NCBI RefSeq assembly: GCF_018343535.1
Contig: NZ_JAGYPF010000002.1
Span: forward strand, 1,080,103 to 1,144,102
Reading direction: 5' to 3'
DNA length: 64,000 bases
From: Neobacillus rhizophilus
GTDB taxonomy: Bacteria > Bacillota > Bacilli > Bacillales > Cytobacillaceae
The notes beneath the pieces were generated by a model. The model worked only from the letters and a program-made list of their open reading frames with translations. It searched no databases and had not been told where the DNA came from. The first letter of the stretch is position 1, and every line of letters starts with the position of its first letter. The translations under genes and the position numbers were made by a program. Positions 37,651-45,202 of the stretch are shown here, in pieces.

Positions 37651-37722
37651 GTTACATCTGTATTGTTTCTTTTTATTTTAGTCTTACTCCTATAAAATAA
37701 ATCCATGGAAGGGGCACTATAT

Positions 37723-37860
37723 ATGAAGAAGAGAACTGAATTTCCATCGCAGGAACAATTGGATCAGGCATTTCACTTTTTGCATGATGAAATTAACAGA
37801 ATCTCGGTAATCGAAGAAATCGAAATGATTAAAAAAGAAAAAGACGTGCATGAAGAGTAG
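37723..37860 (+). CDS. Small hypothetical protein, 45 residues
   Basis: Begins MKKRTEFPSQEQLDQ and ends KKEKDVHEE; amphipathic helical, highly charged. GGAAGGGGC lies 10 bases before the ATG. It precedes the cation transporter gene by 33 bp. No family recognised. Confidence 0.6.
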   Translation: MKKRTEFPSQEQLDQAFHFLHDEINRISVIEEIEMIKKEKDVHEE

Positions 37861-37893
37861 AGGAACAGCTTGGGATTGTTTTAGGGGGTTGTT

Positions 37894-38784
37894 ATGGGAT
37901 CAAGAGAAGCTTTGGCAAAAAAAATTGCCTGGATAAGTGTAATAAGTAATATTATCCTTACTTTAGGAAAAATGATAATAGGCTGGTATGGCCATAGTGA
38001 TGCCGTATTTGCCGATGGAATCCATTCAGCTGCCGATGTTTTTGCATCCGTTATTGTTCTGCTGGTCATCAAAATTGCCAATAAACCTGCCGATGAGGAG
38101 CACCCATATGGACATGGGAAAGCAGAGGTCATTGTTTCAGGAATTGTGGGTATTTTATTGTTACTTGTGTCTATTTATCTTGTATACGAAGGGATTACAG
38201 GTTTCTTCAAGGAAGTCGAATCACCGAGCCTTTTGGCGATGTGGGTGGCGGTATTTTCTTACGTTGCAAAAGTGGTTTTATATAGAAGTTCCATGAACGT
38301 GGCCAAACAGAATAATTCAAAAGCGATTGAAGCAATTGCGTTTGATCACAAAGCCGATATTGTTGCTTCGCTTGCGGCTGCCATTGGTGTTCTGCTGTCC
38401 ATCATCGGTGAACGCTTTTCGATTCATCTCCTGCAGTACGGTGATAAGGTAGCAAGTATTTTTGTCGCCTATCTCATTTTTAAAATTGCCAAAGAAATGT
38501 TAACTGAAGCATTCGATATTTTACTGGAGCGGAATATTAACAATGAAACCATTCAAGAATATATTGCTATTATCCATGAATTTTCCGATGTGAGGAGGAT
38601 TGACCGAATTAGGGCTAGAGAACTCGGTCATTACATTTTGGTTGATTTACGGATTTCCATTGACCATTATAAAACCATTAAGGAAGGGCATGATCTTGCC
38701 AGATCCATCAAGGTAAAGCTGATGGATCAGCATGACAATATCGAAGAAGTGCTTATTCATTTAAACCCTTATTTTCCGGAATAA
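37894..38784 (+). CDS. Cation diffusion facilitator family transporter
   Basis: 296 residues, six membrane helices and a cytoplasmic C-terminal domain. The metal site of helix II is DAVFADGIHSAADV (near 32-45) and that of helix V is AFDHKADI (near 149-156), so HxxxD-type ligands are present. HPYGHGKAE is the family loop. It effluxes divalent metal; the pattern fits Mn, Fe or Zn exporters of the FieF/MneP kind. TTTAGGGGGTTG precedes the ATG. Confidence 0.9.
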   Translation: MGSREALAKKIAWISVISNIILTLGKMIIGWYGHSDAVFADGIHSAADVFASVIVLLVIKIANKPADEEHPYGHGKAEVIVSGIVGILLLLVSIYLVYEGITGFFKEVESPSLLAMWVAVFSYVAKVVLYRSSMNVAKQNNSKAIEAIAFDHKADIVASLAAAIGVLLSIIGERFSIHLLQYGDKVASIFVAYLIFKIAKEMLTEAFDILLERNINNETIQEYIAIIHEFSDVRRIDRIRARELGHYILVDLRISIDHYKTIKEGHDLARSIKVKLMDQHDNIEEVLIHLNPYFPE

Positions 38785-38809
38785 AAATAATTTACCAAAA
38801 AAAACTGAT

Positions 38810-38838
38810 TTGTACTTTCGGAAATTTGGGTTTATGAT
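38810..38838 (+). promoter_or_regulatory. Promoter of the corA leader
   Basis: TTGTAC, 17-bp spacer, TATGAT. It would give a leader of about 210 nt before corA, containing a hairpin (AGGGT...ACCCT at 38850-38874) and a 41-codon frame. Confidence 0.6.
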
Positions 38839-38913
38839 AGGATTGGTATAGGGTGCTGCATCTTGCGGTACCCTTAAAAAATAAAGATAACTACAGAGAA
38901 GGAGTTGATATTT

Positions 38914-39039
38914 TTGAGTTATTCCATAGACCCGGACCCTGAAAGGAACGGGGAAGTCAATGTGTTTTTTGAATTGATGAAATTGGCTGCTGCAAGAATA
39001 TCAACTCTAAAAAAAGGCGGTTGGCTTCCTCAAAAATGA
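38914..39039 (+). CDS. 41-residue leader peptide candidate with DPDPE stretch, upstream of corA
   Basis: TTG start with GAAGGAGTTGAT upstream. The product begins MSYSIDPDPERNG and ends KKGGWLPQK. Residues 6-10 alternate Asp/Glu with Pro, the pattern that destabilises translating ribosomes at low magnesium in the Salmonella MgtL leader (EPDP). It ends 18 bp before the corA start, close to the corA ribosome binding site. A magnesium-sensing leader is an inference; it could also be an ordinary small protein. Confidence 0.6.
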   Translation: MSYSIDPDPERNGEVNVFFELMKLAAARISTLKKGGWLPQK

Positions 39040-39057
39040 GAGTGAGGAGGTTTTGGC

Positions 39058-39996
39058 ATGTTGGAAATTTTTAAAAGCACTGAAACAAGAATGTTAGAAA
39101 AGGTGGATGCCATTTCAAAGGGCTGCTGGGTAAATATGTACGCCCCGACAGCAGAAGAAATAGCCAAAGTTTCAAATGACGCACAGGTCGACATCGACAT
39201 TATCAAAGACGCGCTGGACGATGAAGAGCGCCCAAGGATTGAGCGTGACGATGGCAGAATCTACATTATCGTCGACTTTCCTTATATCGTCCATGATGAA
39301 TCAGGTCTTGCCGTTTACGAGACAATCCCAATCGGCATTATTCTGACCGATGATAATATTATTACCGTTTCTTTGAAGGATTCTCCAATTATTGATGAAT
39401 TCCGGAAAAACAGGGTAAAGGAATTTTACACCTTCAAAAAAACACGTTTTGCCCTGCAGATATTATTTGTCATTTCATCTTATTATCTTCGATATTTAAA
39501 GCAAATCAATAAGAAAACCAATGAGATTGAGCGGGTTGTTCATCAATCCTTGAAAAATAAAGAACTTTACGCATTTCTTGCGTTGGAAAAAAGCTTGGTT
39601 TATTTCACTACTTCTCTAAAGTCAAACAAGGTCGTTATGGATAAAATTTTGCGCTTTAATTATTTGAAAATGTATGAGGAAGATAAGGATTTATTAGAAG
39701 ACGTGATTATTGAAAAAACGCAGGCGATTGAGATGGCGGAAACCTATCATTCTATCTTATCGGGAATGATGAATGCATTTGCTTCAATTATTTCAAATAA
39801 CCTGAACATCGTTATGAAGTTTTTAACATCCATCACTATTATTCTCGCACTGCCGACGATGGTGGCGAGTTTTTACGGGATGAACGTAGAGCTTCCATTC
39901 GAGAAAAACACCTATGCATTTGCAATTCCATTGATCCTCTCGGCATGTTTAGCCTGTTTAACGGCCTATATTTTTTGGAAAAAGAAATATTTTTAA
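39058..39996 (+). CDS. CorA-family magnesium transporter
   Basis: 312 residues. A long cytoplasmic alpha/beta plus helical funnel is followed by two C-terminal membrane helices. The CorA signature GMN is present as FYGMNVELPF near residue 275, in the loop after the first membrane helix. It forms a pentamer that takes up Mg2+ (or Co2+/Ni2+). GTGAGGAGG precedes the ATG. Confidence 0.93.
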   Translation: MLEIFKSTETRMLEKVDAISKGCWVNMYAPTAEEIAKVSNDAQVDIDIIKDALDDEERPRIERDDGRIYIIVDFPYIVHDESGLAVYETIPIGIILTDDNIITVSLKDSPIIDEFRKNRVKEFYTFKKTRFALQILFVISSYYLRYLKQINKKTNEIERVVHQSLKNKELYAFLALEKSLVYFTTSLKSNKVVMDKILRFNYLKMYEEDKDLLEDVIIEKTQAIEMAETYHSILSGMMNAFASIISNNLNIVMKFLTSITIILALPTMVASFYGMNVELPFEKNTYAFAIPLILSACLACLTAYIFWKKKYF

Positions 39997-40002
39997 AAGA
40001 CA

Positions 40003-40034
40003 AAACCGCCCCTTGGAAGATGGGCGGTTTTATG
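40003..40034 (+). terminator. Terminator after corA
   Basis: AAAACCGCCC / GGGCGGTTTT stem. Confidence 0.85.
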
Positions 40035-40046
40035 TTGTAAGAGCTA

Positions 40047-40080
40047 ACTGTTAATAAGACTGTAATTTTTTACTGTTAAT
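40047..40080 (+). repeat. Three direct repeats upstream of the protease gene
   Basis: ACTGTTAAT (40047), ACTGTAAT (40059) and ACTGTTAAT (40072), 12-13 bp apart, about 40 bp upstream of a TTGACT box. Possible activator site. Confidence 0.4.
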
Positions 40081-40118
40081 TTTTAAAAAAATAAAAAATT
40101 TTCCCAACATGAGATGGC

Positions 40119-40147
40119 TTGACTACCTGTTATCGGTTGTGATTTCC
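40119..40147 (+). promoter_or_regulatory. Possible activator-dependent promoter of the protease gene
   Basis: TTGACT followed at 17 bp by ATTTCC, a poor -10 box. A strong -35 with weak -10 would fit a promoter needing help, but this is speculative. Confidence 0.3.
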
Positions 40148-40208
40148 CCGAATAGTTTTTTTGTATCAGCGCTAAACGCTGTACATACTTTTCGAGGGGA
40201 GTTTCTGG

Positions 40209-41468
40209 ATGAAAAAAAGACGATTATTGGGGACTGTTCTACTCAGTGCAGTCATGGGAATTTCGACGTTTGCTTCAGGTGCCTTTGGACAGCAAACAAG
40301 CAGTCAGGAGTCTTATCGGGTATTCATTCAAGGCCCGGCAGCGGAAAAGGCACAAGCCAAAGCCAATTATGGTGCCCGCTGGGATTTTGGAGTGGAGGGC
40401 TTTACGACAACAGTTAATTCCCAGCAATACCAAGCGCTTTTAAAAAATAAAAACTTAACGATTGAAAATCTTCCAGAAATTCAGCTCGCAGATAAACCGG
40501 AGGCTAAGGCAAAACCGGGAGGAGGGATTGCCACGGGTCCAAGTGACAGGACGCCATGGGGAATAGAGGCAATTTATAATGATGCCACTATTTTAGCGAC
40601 ATCCGGCGGAAGTGGAATAAAGGTAGCGGTACTAGATACAGGGGTTATTAATCATAACGATTTGGCGGCTAATATTGAACAATGCAAGGACTTTTCGCAA
40701 AATAAGTCCCCTCTAGTTGAGGGAAGCTGTAATGATGGCAACGGGCATGGAACCCATGTCGCCGGGACTATCCTCGCTAACGGGGGCAGTAATGGCACAG
40801 GGATCTATGGAGTTGCCCCAGATTCCAAGCTGTGGGCTTATAAGGTGTTAAGTGACCGCGGATCGGGGTATTCGGATGATATTGCCGGAGCCATTCGCAA
40901 GGCAGCTGATGAAGGGGTTCGTCTTGGTTCAAAGGTCATTATTTCGATGTCGCTCGGCTCAAGTACAAAGAGCACCCTTATTGAGGATGCGGTTAATTAT
41001 GCATATGGCAAAGGAGTGCTTGTTGTCGCCGCCGCCGGAAATGATGGACCTGGTTCAAACACCATCGGTTACCCAGGCGCTCTTGTAAATGCGGTGGCTG
41101 TTGCTGCCTTGGAAAATGTTCAGGAAAATGGCACCTATCGCGTCGCGGACTTCTCATCACGCGGAAATCCTGTAACAGCAGGTGATTATATCATTCAGGA
41201 ACGCGATGTCGAAGTTTCTGCGCCGGGAAGAGCGATTGAATCGACGTGGAAGGATGGCGGCTATAACACGATTAGCGGAACATCAATGGCAACTCCGCAT
41301 GTTTCCGGGCTTGCAGCGAAGCTATGGGCGGCAAACCCATCCTGGTCCCATACCCAGCTTCGCGCTGAACTGCAAAACCGGGCAAAATTATATGATATTA
41401 AAGGCGGCTCTGGTTCCGCAACGGGCGACGATTATGCATCAGGCTTCGGATTCCCTAGAGTAAAATAA
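40209..41468 (+). CDS. Secreted subtilisin-family serine protease (S8)
   Basis: 419 residues: signal peptide (about 1-28, with Lys/Arg start and hydrophobic core), an inhibitor-type propeptide to about residue 105, then the catalytic domain. Catalytic Asp lies in VAVLDTGV (near 142), His in GHGTHVAG (near 182), Ser in SGTSMATPHVSG (near 359); the oxyanion Asn is in AAAGNDG. It is likely released into the medium to digest protein. It sits directly before an RNPP-type regulator gene and its peptide gene, as nprR adjoins a protease gene in the B. cereus group. Confidence 0.93.
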   Translation: MKKRRLLGTVLLSAVMGISTFASGAFGQQTSSQESYRVFIQGPAAEKAQAKANYGARWDFGVEGFTTTVNSQQYQALLKNKNLTIENLPEIQLADKPEAKAKPGGGIATGPSDRTPWGIEAIYNDATILATSGGSGIKVAVLDTGVINHNDLAANIEQCKDFSQNKSPLVEGSCNDGNGHGTHVAGTILANGGSNGTGIYGVAPDSKLWAYKVLSDRGSGYSDDIAGAIRKAADEGVRLGSKVIISMSLGSSTKSTLIEDAVNYAYGKGVLVVAAAGNDGPGSNTIGYPGALVNAVAVAALENVQENGTYRVADFSSRGNPVTAGDYIIQERDVEVSAPGRAIESTWKDGGYNTISGTSMATPHVSGLAAKLWAANPSWSHTQLRAELQNRAKLYDIKGGSGSATGDDYASGFGFPRVK

Positions 41469-41473
41469 TAATA

Positions 41474-41503
41474 GTGGCGGGGGCTCAGGTCCCCGCCGCT
41501 TTG
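41474..41503 (+). terminator. Terminator after the protease gene
   Basis: GGCGGGG-GCTCAGGT-CCCCGCC; weak T-tract. Confidence 0.75.
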
Positions 41504-41541
41504 ATACTGTGAAGACCATGTTTTTTGTTATTTAATAATAG

Positions 41542-41562
41542 TCTGAAAAAATATATTTCAGA
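41542..41562. promoter_or_regulatory. 21-bp palindrome in the regulator promoter
   Basis: TCTGAAA-AAATATA-TTTCAGA, perfect 7-bp arms with A/T centre. A TAAAAT box lies 17 bp after its right arm (41579-41584). PlcR-type regulators bind A/T-centred palindromes (TATGnA-n4-TnCATA), so this could be the binding site of the adjacent regulator. Confidence 0.55.
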
Positions 41563-41616
41563 ATGGAAATTATTGATGTAAAATAGTGTAAAAAAGAGAG
41601 GCAAGCTGGTGACATA

Positions 41617-42837
41617 ATGGAATTTGGAGCACTGATCAAATACTATCGTACCCAGAGAGGAATCACCCAGGCAGAGCTTGCTAAAGGGATATGCTCGGTT
41701 CCCCATTTAAGTAAAATAGAGAACAACTCCAAAGAAGCAAACGAGGAGACCATCGCCCTTCTGCTTGAACGACTGGATATAAGCATGGAAGAGATGGAGG
41801 AAAATGAGGAAAAAATAAAAATCCTTATTCGGGAATTTAGTAACAGGATTAACTTTTATTTAAAAGAAGAAATAGAGGAAACTTATCAGAAACTAAAACA
41901 GATAGAACATTTAATTCCGTTTTCTAAGTATATCCACATTTGGGGTTTATATAAATATAGGTATCTATTATTTAAGGGAAAAATGGACGAAGCCGAACAC
42001 CAAAAAGATTTATTGTATAAGCAAAAGAAAAATTTTTCCCAACATGAAGAGTATTTATTTCGTTATTATAATGCGGTATTTTTAATGTGGAAGGGTCAAT
42101 ATAAAAATGCTGATGACATATTTGATACCCTTCATACTGAAAATAACTATCAGGCATCGGATGGGGAATTCCTTTATCATCGGGCTCTGGTAAAGAGTTC
42201 TCTTGAGCAGTCGGGCCATGCCATTCATTTTGGTAAACTTGCGCTGCAAATGTTTATGAATCAACATAACTTTATCCGGATTCTTCATACCCTTATGCTG
42301 TTAGGGATCAATTATACTAACTCAAATATATATGAAGAAGCGGAAGAATGTTTCCAACATATTATCCGAAATGCCAAATTACTAAAAGAAGAACAGTTAC
42401 TTCCGCAAATTTACCATAATATGGGGCATTTGCAATTTAAAATGAAGCATCTTAATGAGTCGCTGTTCTATTATGAAAAAAGTTTGGAACTGCAGCCGAA
42501 TATTAATCAGCACTACCTCGTTACTTTATATTCCATTGGAGAAATTAATTACTTTTTAGGGGCAAAGGAAAAATCGATAGAATGCTTTCAAGAAGTAAAT
42601 TCTCTTGCAAAGGATCTAGGGGTAAAGAAATTTAGACTTTTAAGCGAATATTATCTGCAGCTTATGTCTTCTCCGATAAAGGGCTATAAATACTTGGAAT
42701 CAAAAGTAATACCTTTTTTAGAAGAGGAAAATGATTCCCAAGAGGACCTTACCCATTATTATAAAATGCTTGCTGATTATTATTTTGAAAAGGATATGGT
42801 TTTGGAAGCTGTCAATTATTTAAATAAAATTACATAG
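41617..42837 (+). CDS. RNPP-family quorum-sensing regulator (NprR/PlcR-like), HTH plus TPR
   Basis: 406 residues. Residues about 6-60 are an XRE-type HTH (IKYYRTQRGITQAELAKGI, SVPHLSKIEN), the rest a superhelix of degenerate TPR units (for example NMGHLQFKMKHLNESLFYYEKSLEL). This HTH-plus-TPR layout and length are those of PlcR and NprR, transcription factors that bind a re-imported peptide. A 50-codon propeptide gene starts 19 bp downstream. AGAGGCAAGCTGG lies upstream of the ATG. Confidence 0.9.
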   Translation: MEFGALIKYYRTQRGITQAELAKGICSVPHLSKIENNSKEANEETIALLLERLDISMEEMEENEEKIKILIREFSNRINFYLKEEIEETYQKLKQIEHLIPFSKYIHIWGLYKYRYLLFKGKMDEAEHQKDLLYKQKKNFSQHEEYLFRYYNAVFLMWKGQYKNADDIFDTLHTENNYQASDGEFLYHRALVKSSLEQSGHAIHFGKLALQMFMNQHNFIRILHTLMLLGINYTNSNIYEEAEECFQHIIRNAKLLKEEQLLPQIYHNMGHLQFKMKHLNESLFYYEKSLELQPNINQHYLVTLYSIGEINYFLGAKEKSIECFQEVNSLAKDLGVKKFRLLSEYYLQLMSSPIKGYKYLESKVIPFLEEENDSQEDLTHYYKMLADYYFEKDMVLEAVNYLNKIT

Positions 42838-42856
42838 AAAAAGAGGAGGCAAATTT

Positions 42857-43009
42857 ATGAAGAAGTTTATTATTGGATTTGTTCTATCCGTTTCGGTGTT
42901 AGGGCTCTTCACATTTTCTGACAATGGGAAAGTTCAAAAGACTAGCAATGATGTAGCAATTTCTACTTACATGTCTTCACCACCTCCAATCCAACCGCCA
43001 ATCGGTTGA
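42857..43009 (+). CDS. Candidate signalling-peptide precursor of the RNPP regulator
   Basis: 50 residues: two Lys, a hydrophobic export segment (FIIGFVLSVSVLGLF), a polar linker, and a C terminus ending SSPPPIQPPIG. AAGAGGAGGC lies 7 bases before the ATG, 19 bp after the regulator stop. Size, export signal, position and a C-terminal Pro/Ile/Gly end resemble PapR and NprX precursors (NprX active peptide SKPDIVG). The mature peptide is probably the last 6-11 residues. Being too short for usual gene calling, it is easily missed. Confidence 0.8.
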   Translation: MKKFIIGFVLSVSVLGLFTFSDNGKVQKTSNDVAISTYMSSPPPIQPPIG

Positions 43010-43013
43010 TAGG

Positions 43014-43041
43014 AAAATCCCTGATTAATCAGGGGTTTTTT
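43014..43041 (+). terminator. Terminator after the propeptide gene
   Basis: AATCCCTGATTAATCAGGGGTT followed by T6; ends the regulator-peptide operon. Confidence 0.88.
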
Positions 43042-43083
43042 TTGTGCATAATAAGTAATAAATTTTTTGAAGAGGTGTTTCTT

Positions 43084-43257
43084 ATGACCAATAGGAACAA
43101 AGAGCCGCAGTTTCAAAGCGGAAAGGCAGAAGACAAGTCTGTTAAAGGGCTTTACGGATTAGATCCGGAAATGAGCTTATTATCTGTGAATTTTGCCACG
43201 ACAGAAAATCCCTTCCTGAATGAACACTATCAGGAAGACTCGAAAGAAAACCAATAA
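43084..43257 (+). CDS. Small hypothetical protein, 57 residues
   Basis: Starts MTNRNKEPQFQSGKAEDKS and ends HYQEDSKENQ; hydrophilic and acidic, no membrane segment. GAAGAGGTGTTTC precedes the ATG at 43084; longer in-frame starts are inside the upstream terminator. Family not recognised. Confidence 0.6.
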   Translation: MTNRNKEPQFQSGKAEDKSVKGLYGLDPEMSLLSVNFATTENPFLNEHYQEDSKENQ

Positions 43258-43316
43258 AAATGGTTATGCTATTCATATGTGTTTAAATTTTTGGTAGTTA
43301 TTTAGGAGGTATTTTA

Positions 43317-43715
43317 ATGAAATCTTTTGTGGTAAGTTTTCATCAAGAAGATAATGTTGATACGATGCAGGTTCAAAAATTAAATCAAGAGGAATTTGAA
43401 AAAGCGACAGAAGGCGGTACAAGACATCTATTTGAACTGGACACAAACATTGGCTTGTTCATTTTTTTCGATGGAGCAGACAAAGACGGGGACATCTCCT
43501 ACATGGTGCTCCAGTATGAAGAAGACAACGAGGATCCAGTTGCCTGCTACTCCTTCCAGCTTAAGGATTTTTACGAATTTATGGCCCTCTACCTGAATGA
43601 TTTTGAATTTAATGATGAACAAGATGAAGAGGACGAAGAAGCATACGGCCCGGTTCATCATTTAGCGCATTTACTATTTCATATTGCGGGTGAAGGCAGG
43701 GATTTGGAGGTTTAA
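43317..43715 (+). CDS. Acidic cytosolic protein of unknown function
   Basis: 132 residues, strongly acidic with an Asp/Glu run near residue 105 (DEQDEEDEEAYG). No signal or membrane helix. TTAGGAGGTATTTTA precedes the ATG. I do not recognise the family. Confidence 0.7.
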   Translation: MKSFVVSFHQEDNVDTMQVQKLNQEEFEKATEGGTRHLFELDTNIGLFIFFDGADKDGDISYMVLQYEEDNEDPVACYSFQLKDFYEFMALYLNDFEFNDEQDEEDEEAYGPVHHLAHLLFHIAGEGRDLEV

Positions 43716-43720
43716 CATTA

Positions 43721-43752
43721 AAAGGACGCCGATTTTTTGGCGTCCTTTTGAT
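43721..43752 (+). terminator. Terminator after the acidic protein gene
   Basis: AAAGGACGCC-GATTTTTT-GGCGTCCTTTT. Confidence 0.9.
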
Positions 43753-43857
43753 GTTTTTGGTCTAAAACTTGTTTATTAGTCTTTGAAAAGGGTATTTTTC
43801 TTTGAAAAATTATAAATTTTAGCACTTAAAAAAGGGAAATTTCCTTCTAAAAAATTT

Positions 43858-43962
43858 CTATTGGAGAATTTTTCGAGTCTATTGGCGAATTAAGGACTTC
43901 AATTGGCGAATTATAAGATCCTATTGGCGAATCCGACACTTCTATTGGCGAATTGAATTCTT
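43858..43962. repeat. 21-bp-period direct repeat array 1
   Basis: Five units of CTATTGGCGAATT (variants CAATTGG, GGAGAATT, GAATC) starting at 43858, 43879, 43900, 43921 and 43942, exactly 21 bp apart with unlike 8-bp spacers. It ends just before the stop codon of the frameshifted NERD gene. The same array structure recurs at 45067 on the gene's other side. Confidence 0.9.
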
Positions 43963-44934
43963 ACCATGGGAATGATTTAGGAAAATAAATTCTATACCTG
44001 TTTTCTCCAGTATGATTTAGTTTTTCAGAATGAAGAAGTCTTTTCGCGGTATGAATTGATTTTAAATGTGTAAACGCACGAAATTCTTTACTAGTAATTT
44101 TCATATCATAAAGCAAAAATAGTCCATCAATGCATTCATATGGGCATCAGCTGAATATTTGTCGCAGCGAGGGCACCACCATTTTTGTTTTTTACGGATT
44201 AGTGGAAGATAACCGCAATAAGGGCACTGAACCCCGGTTAGTAGATCTGACCTTTGAATTCCAAACTTTTTTAATAGATACTTTGTTGGTGGTGTATTCA
44301 ACTTTACCAGATATTTGCAAAGTTTTCGGAGTTCTTTCGAGGTGAGGATTGCATCGGGATACAATTTTTCGAAGAATTCAATTCTGTTGAGAAGAACATC
44401 AGCCTTACAGGTACGGGGCTTTACTTTGCGGGAATTGGGGCCAGATACGACATAAGTACAATAGGAATTACTAAAGACAATTAAATATTCAACGGGTAAT
44501 GGGGGATAACCATTATCGGTCAGCAACTTTTTAATATATTTTTGGTGCCTCTCTACTTGAGCAACCGGATAAGGATAACCCTTCTCTTTCTCATTAACGA
44601 TTTGCGTAAACTGCTCATTTTCGGTATCAATTATTAATTTCCCGGCCATATGTTTAACTGAAATAACTAAGGCGTATGCAGGAGTAATCAGAAGGGTGTC
44701 AATTTGAAGGTTAAATTCATTATCAGGAAGATTTAAATCATGAAGTATCATGTATTTGTCTTTCGGGAGCATTCGAAAATAGAAATCGAGTGATTTTTCT
44801 CCCTGATATCCAGCTTCCCTCCTTCTAAGTTCATCCAAAATTTCTTGATACTTCATGTTACTTAGTGGCAGGCGCCGTAAAATAGCCGCCAAAATAAGAA
44901 TTTTTATTGGAATTGTCCTGTCTTTTATAAGCAA
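43961..44934 (-). pseudogene. NERD-domain nuclease-related protein, frameshifted near the C terminus
   Basis: From TTG at 44934 (GGAGAGGTTACC upstream) the frame runs 277 codons to a stop at 44101. It covers an N-terminal helix region, a NERD (nuclease-related) domain (LQIDTLLITPAYALVISVKH near the centre) and a zinc ribbon (CPYCGYLP, CPRCDKYS). The expected C-terminal DNA-binding-like tail (ITSKEFRAFTHLKS...) continues in another frame to a stop at 43961. One extra T in the T5 run at 44115-44119 (minus strand) would restore the family reading DYFLLYDMK. So it is a single-base deletion, a sequencing error in a homopolymer, or a slippage site. Confidence 0.8.
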
Positions 44935-45066
44935 GGTAACCTCTCCTTTCTTTTTGAAAAATAAATTCGAAAAAAAGAGGGTGAATCCTGCCGAATTTTA
45001 TCGAAAATTATTAAAAAATTGCGTCCGGTATTAAAAATTGAAAACCTTTAAATTGTAAGTAAATTT

Positions 45067-45163
45067 CTATTGGCGGATTTTTATGCTCTATTGGCGGATT
45101 TTGGATTTCTATTGGCGAATTAATAAGTTCAATTGGCGATTCTGGCAATTCTATTGGCGAATT
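45067..45163. repeat. 21-bp-period direct repeat array 2
   Basis: Five units starting at 45067, 45088, 45109, 45130 and 45151, again exactly 21 bp apart: CTATTGGCGGATT (twice), CTATTGGCGAATT, CAATTGGCGATTC, CTATTGGCGAATT. Same orientation as array 1, about 130 bp upstream of the NERD gene start. Confidence 0.9.
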
Positions 45164-45168
45164 AATAA

Positions 45169-45202
45169 AGCACCAGACCCCAAACAGGATCCAGTGCTCT
45201 AA
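45169..45202 (-). terminator. Terminator of the DHA2 transporter gene
   Basis: On the minus strand GAGCACTGGATCC...GGGTCTGGTGC followed by TTTATT; its 3' end touches repeat array 2. Confidence 0.7.

Noticed and set aside
43858..43962. Possible CRISPR array
   Set aside because: Repeat core 13 bp, spacers only 8 bp, no cas genes, and the units are degenerate.
43823..43978. Plus-strand frame encoding YWRI heptads
   Set aside because: No start codon or ribosome binding site; flanked by stops.
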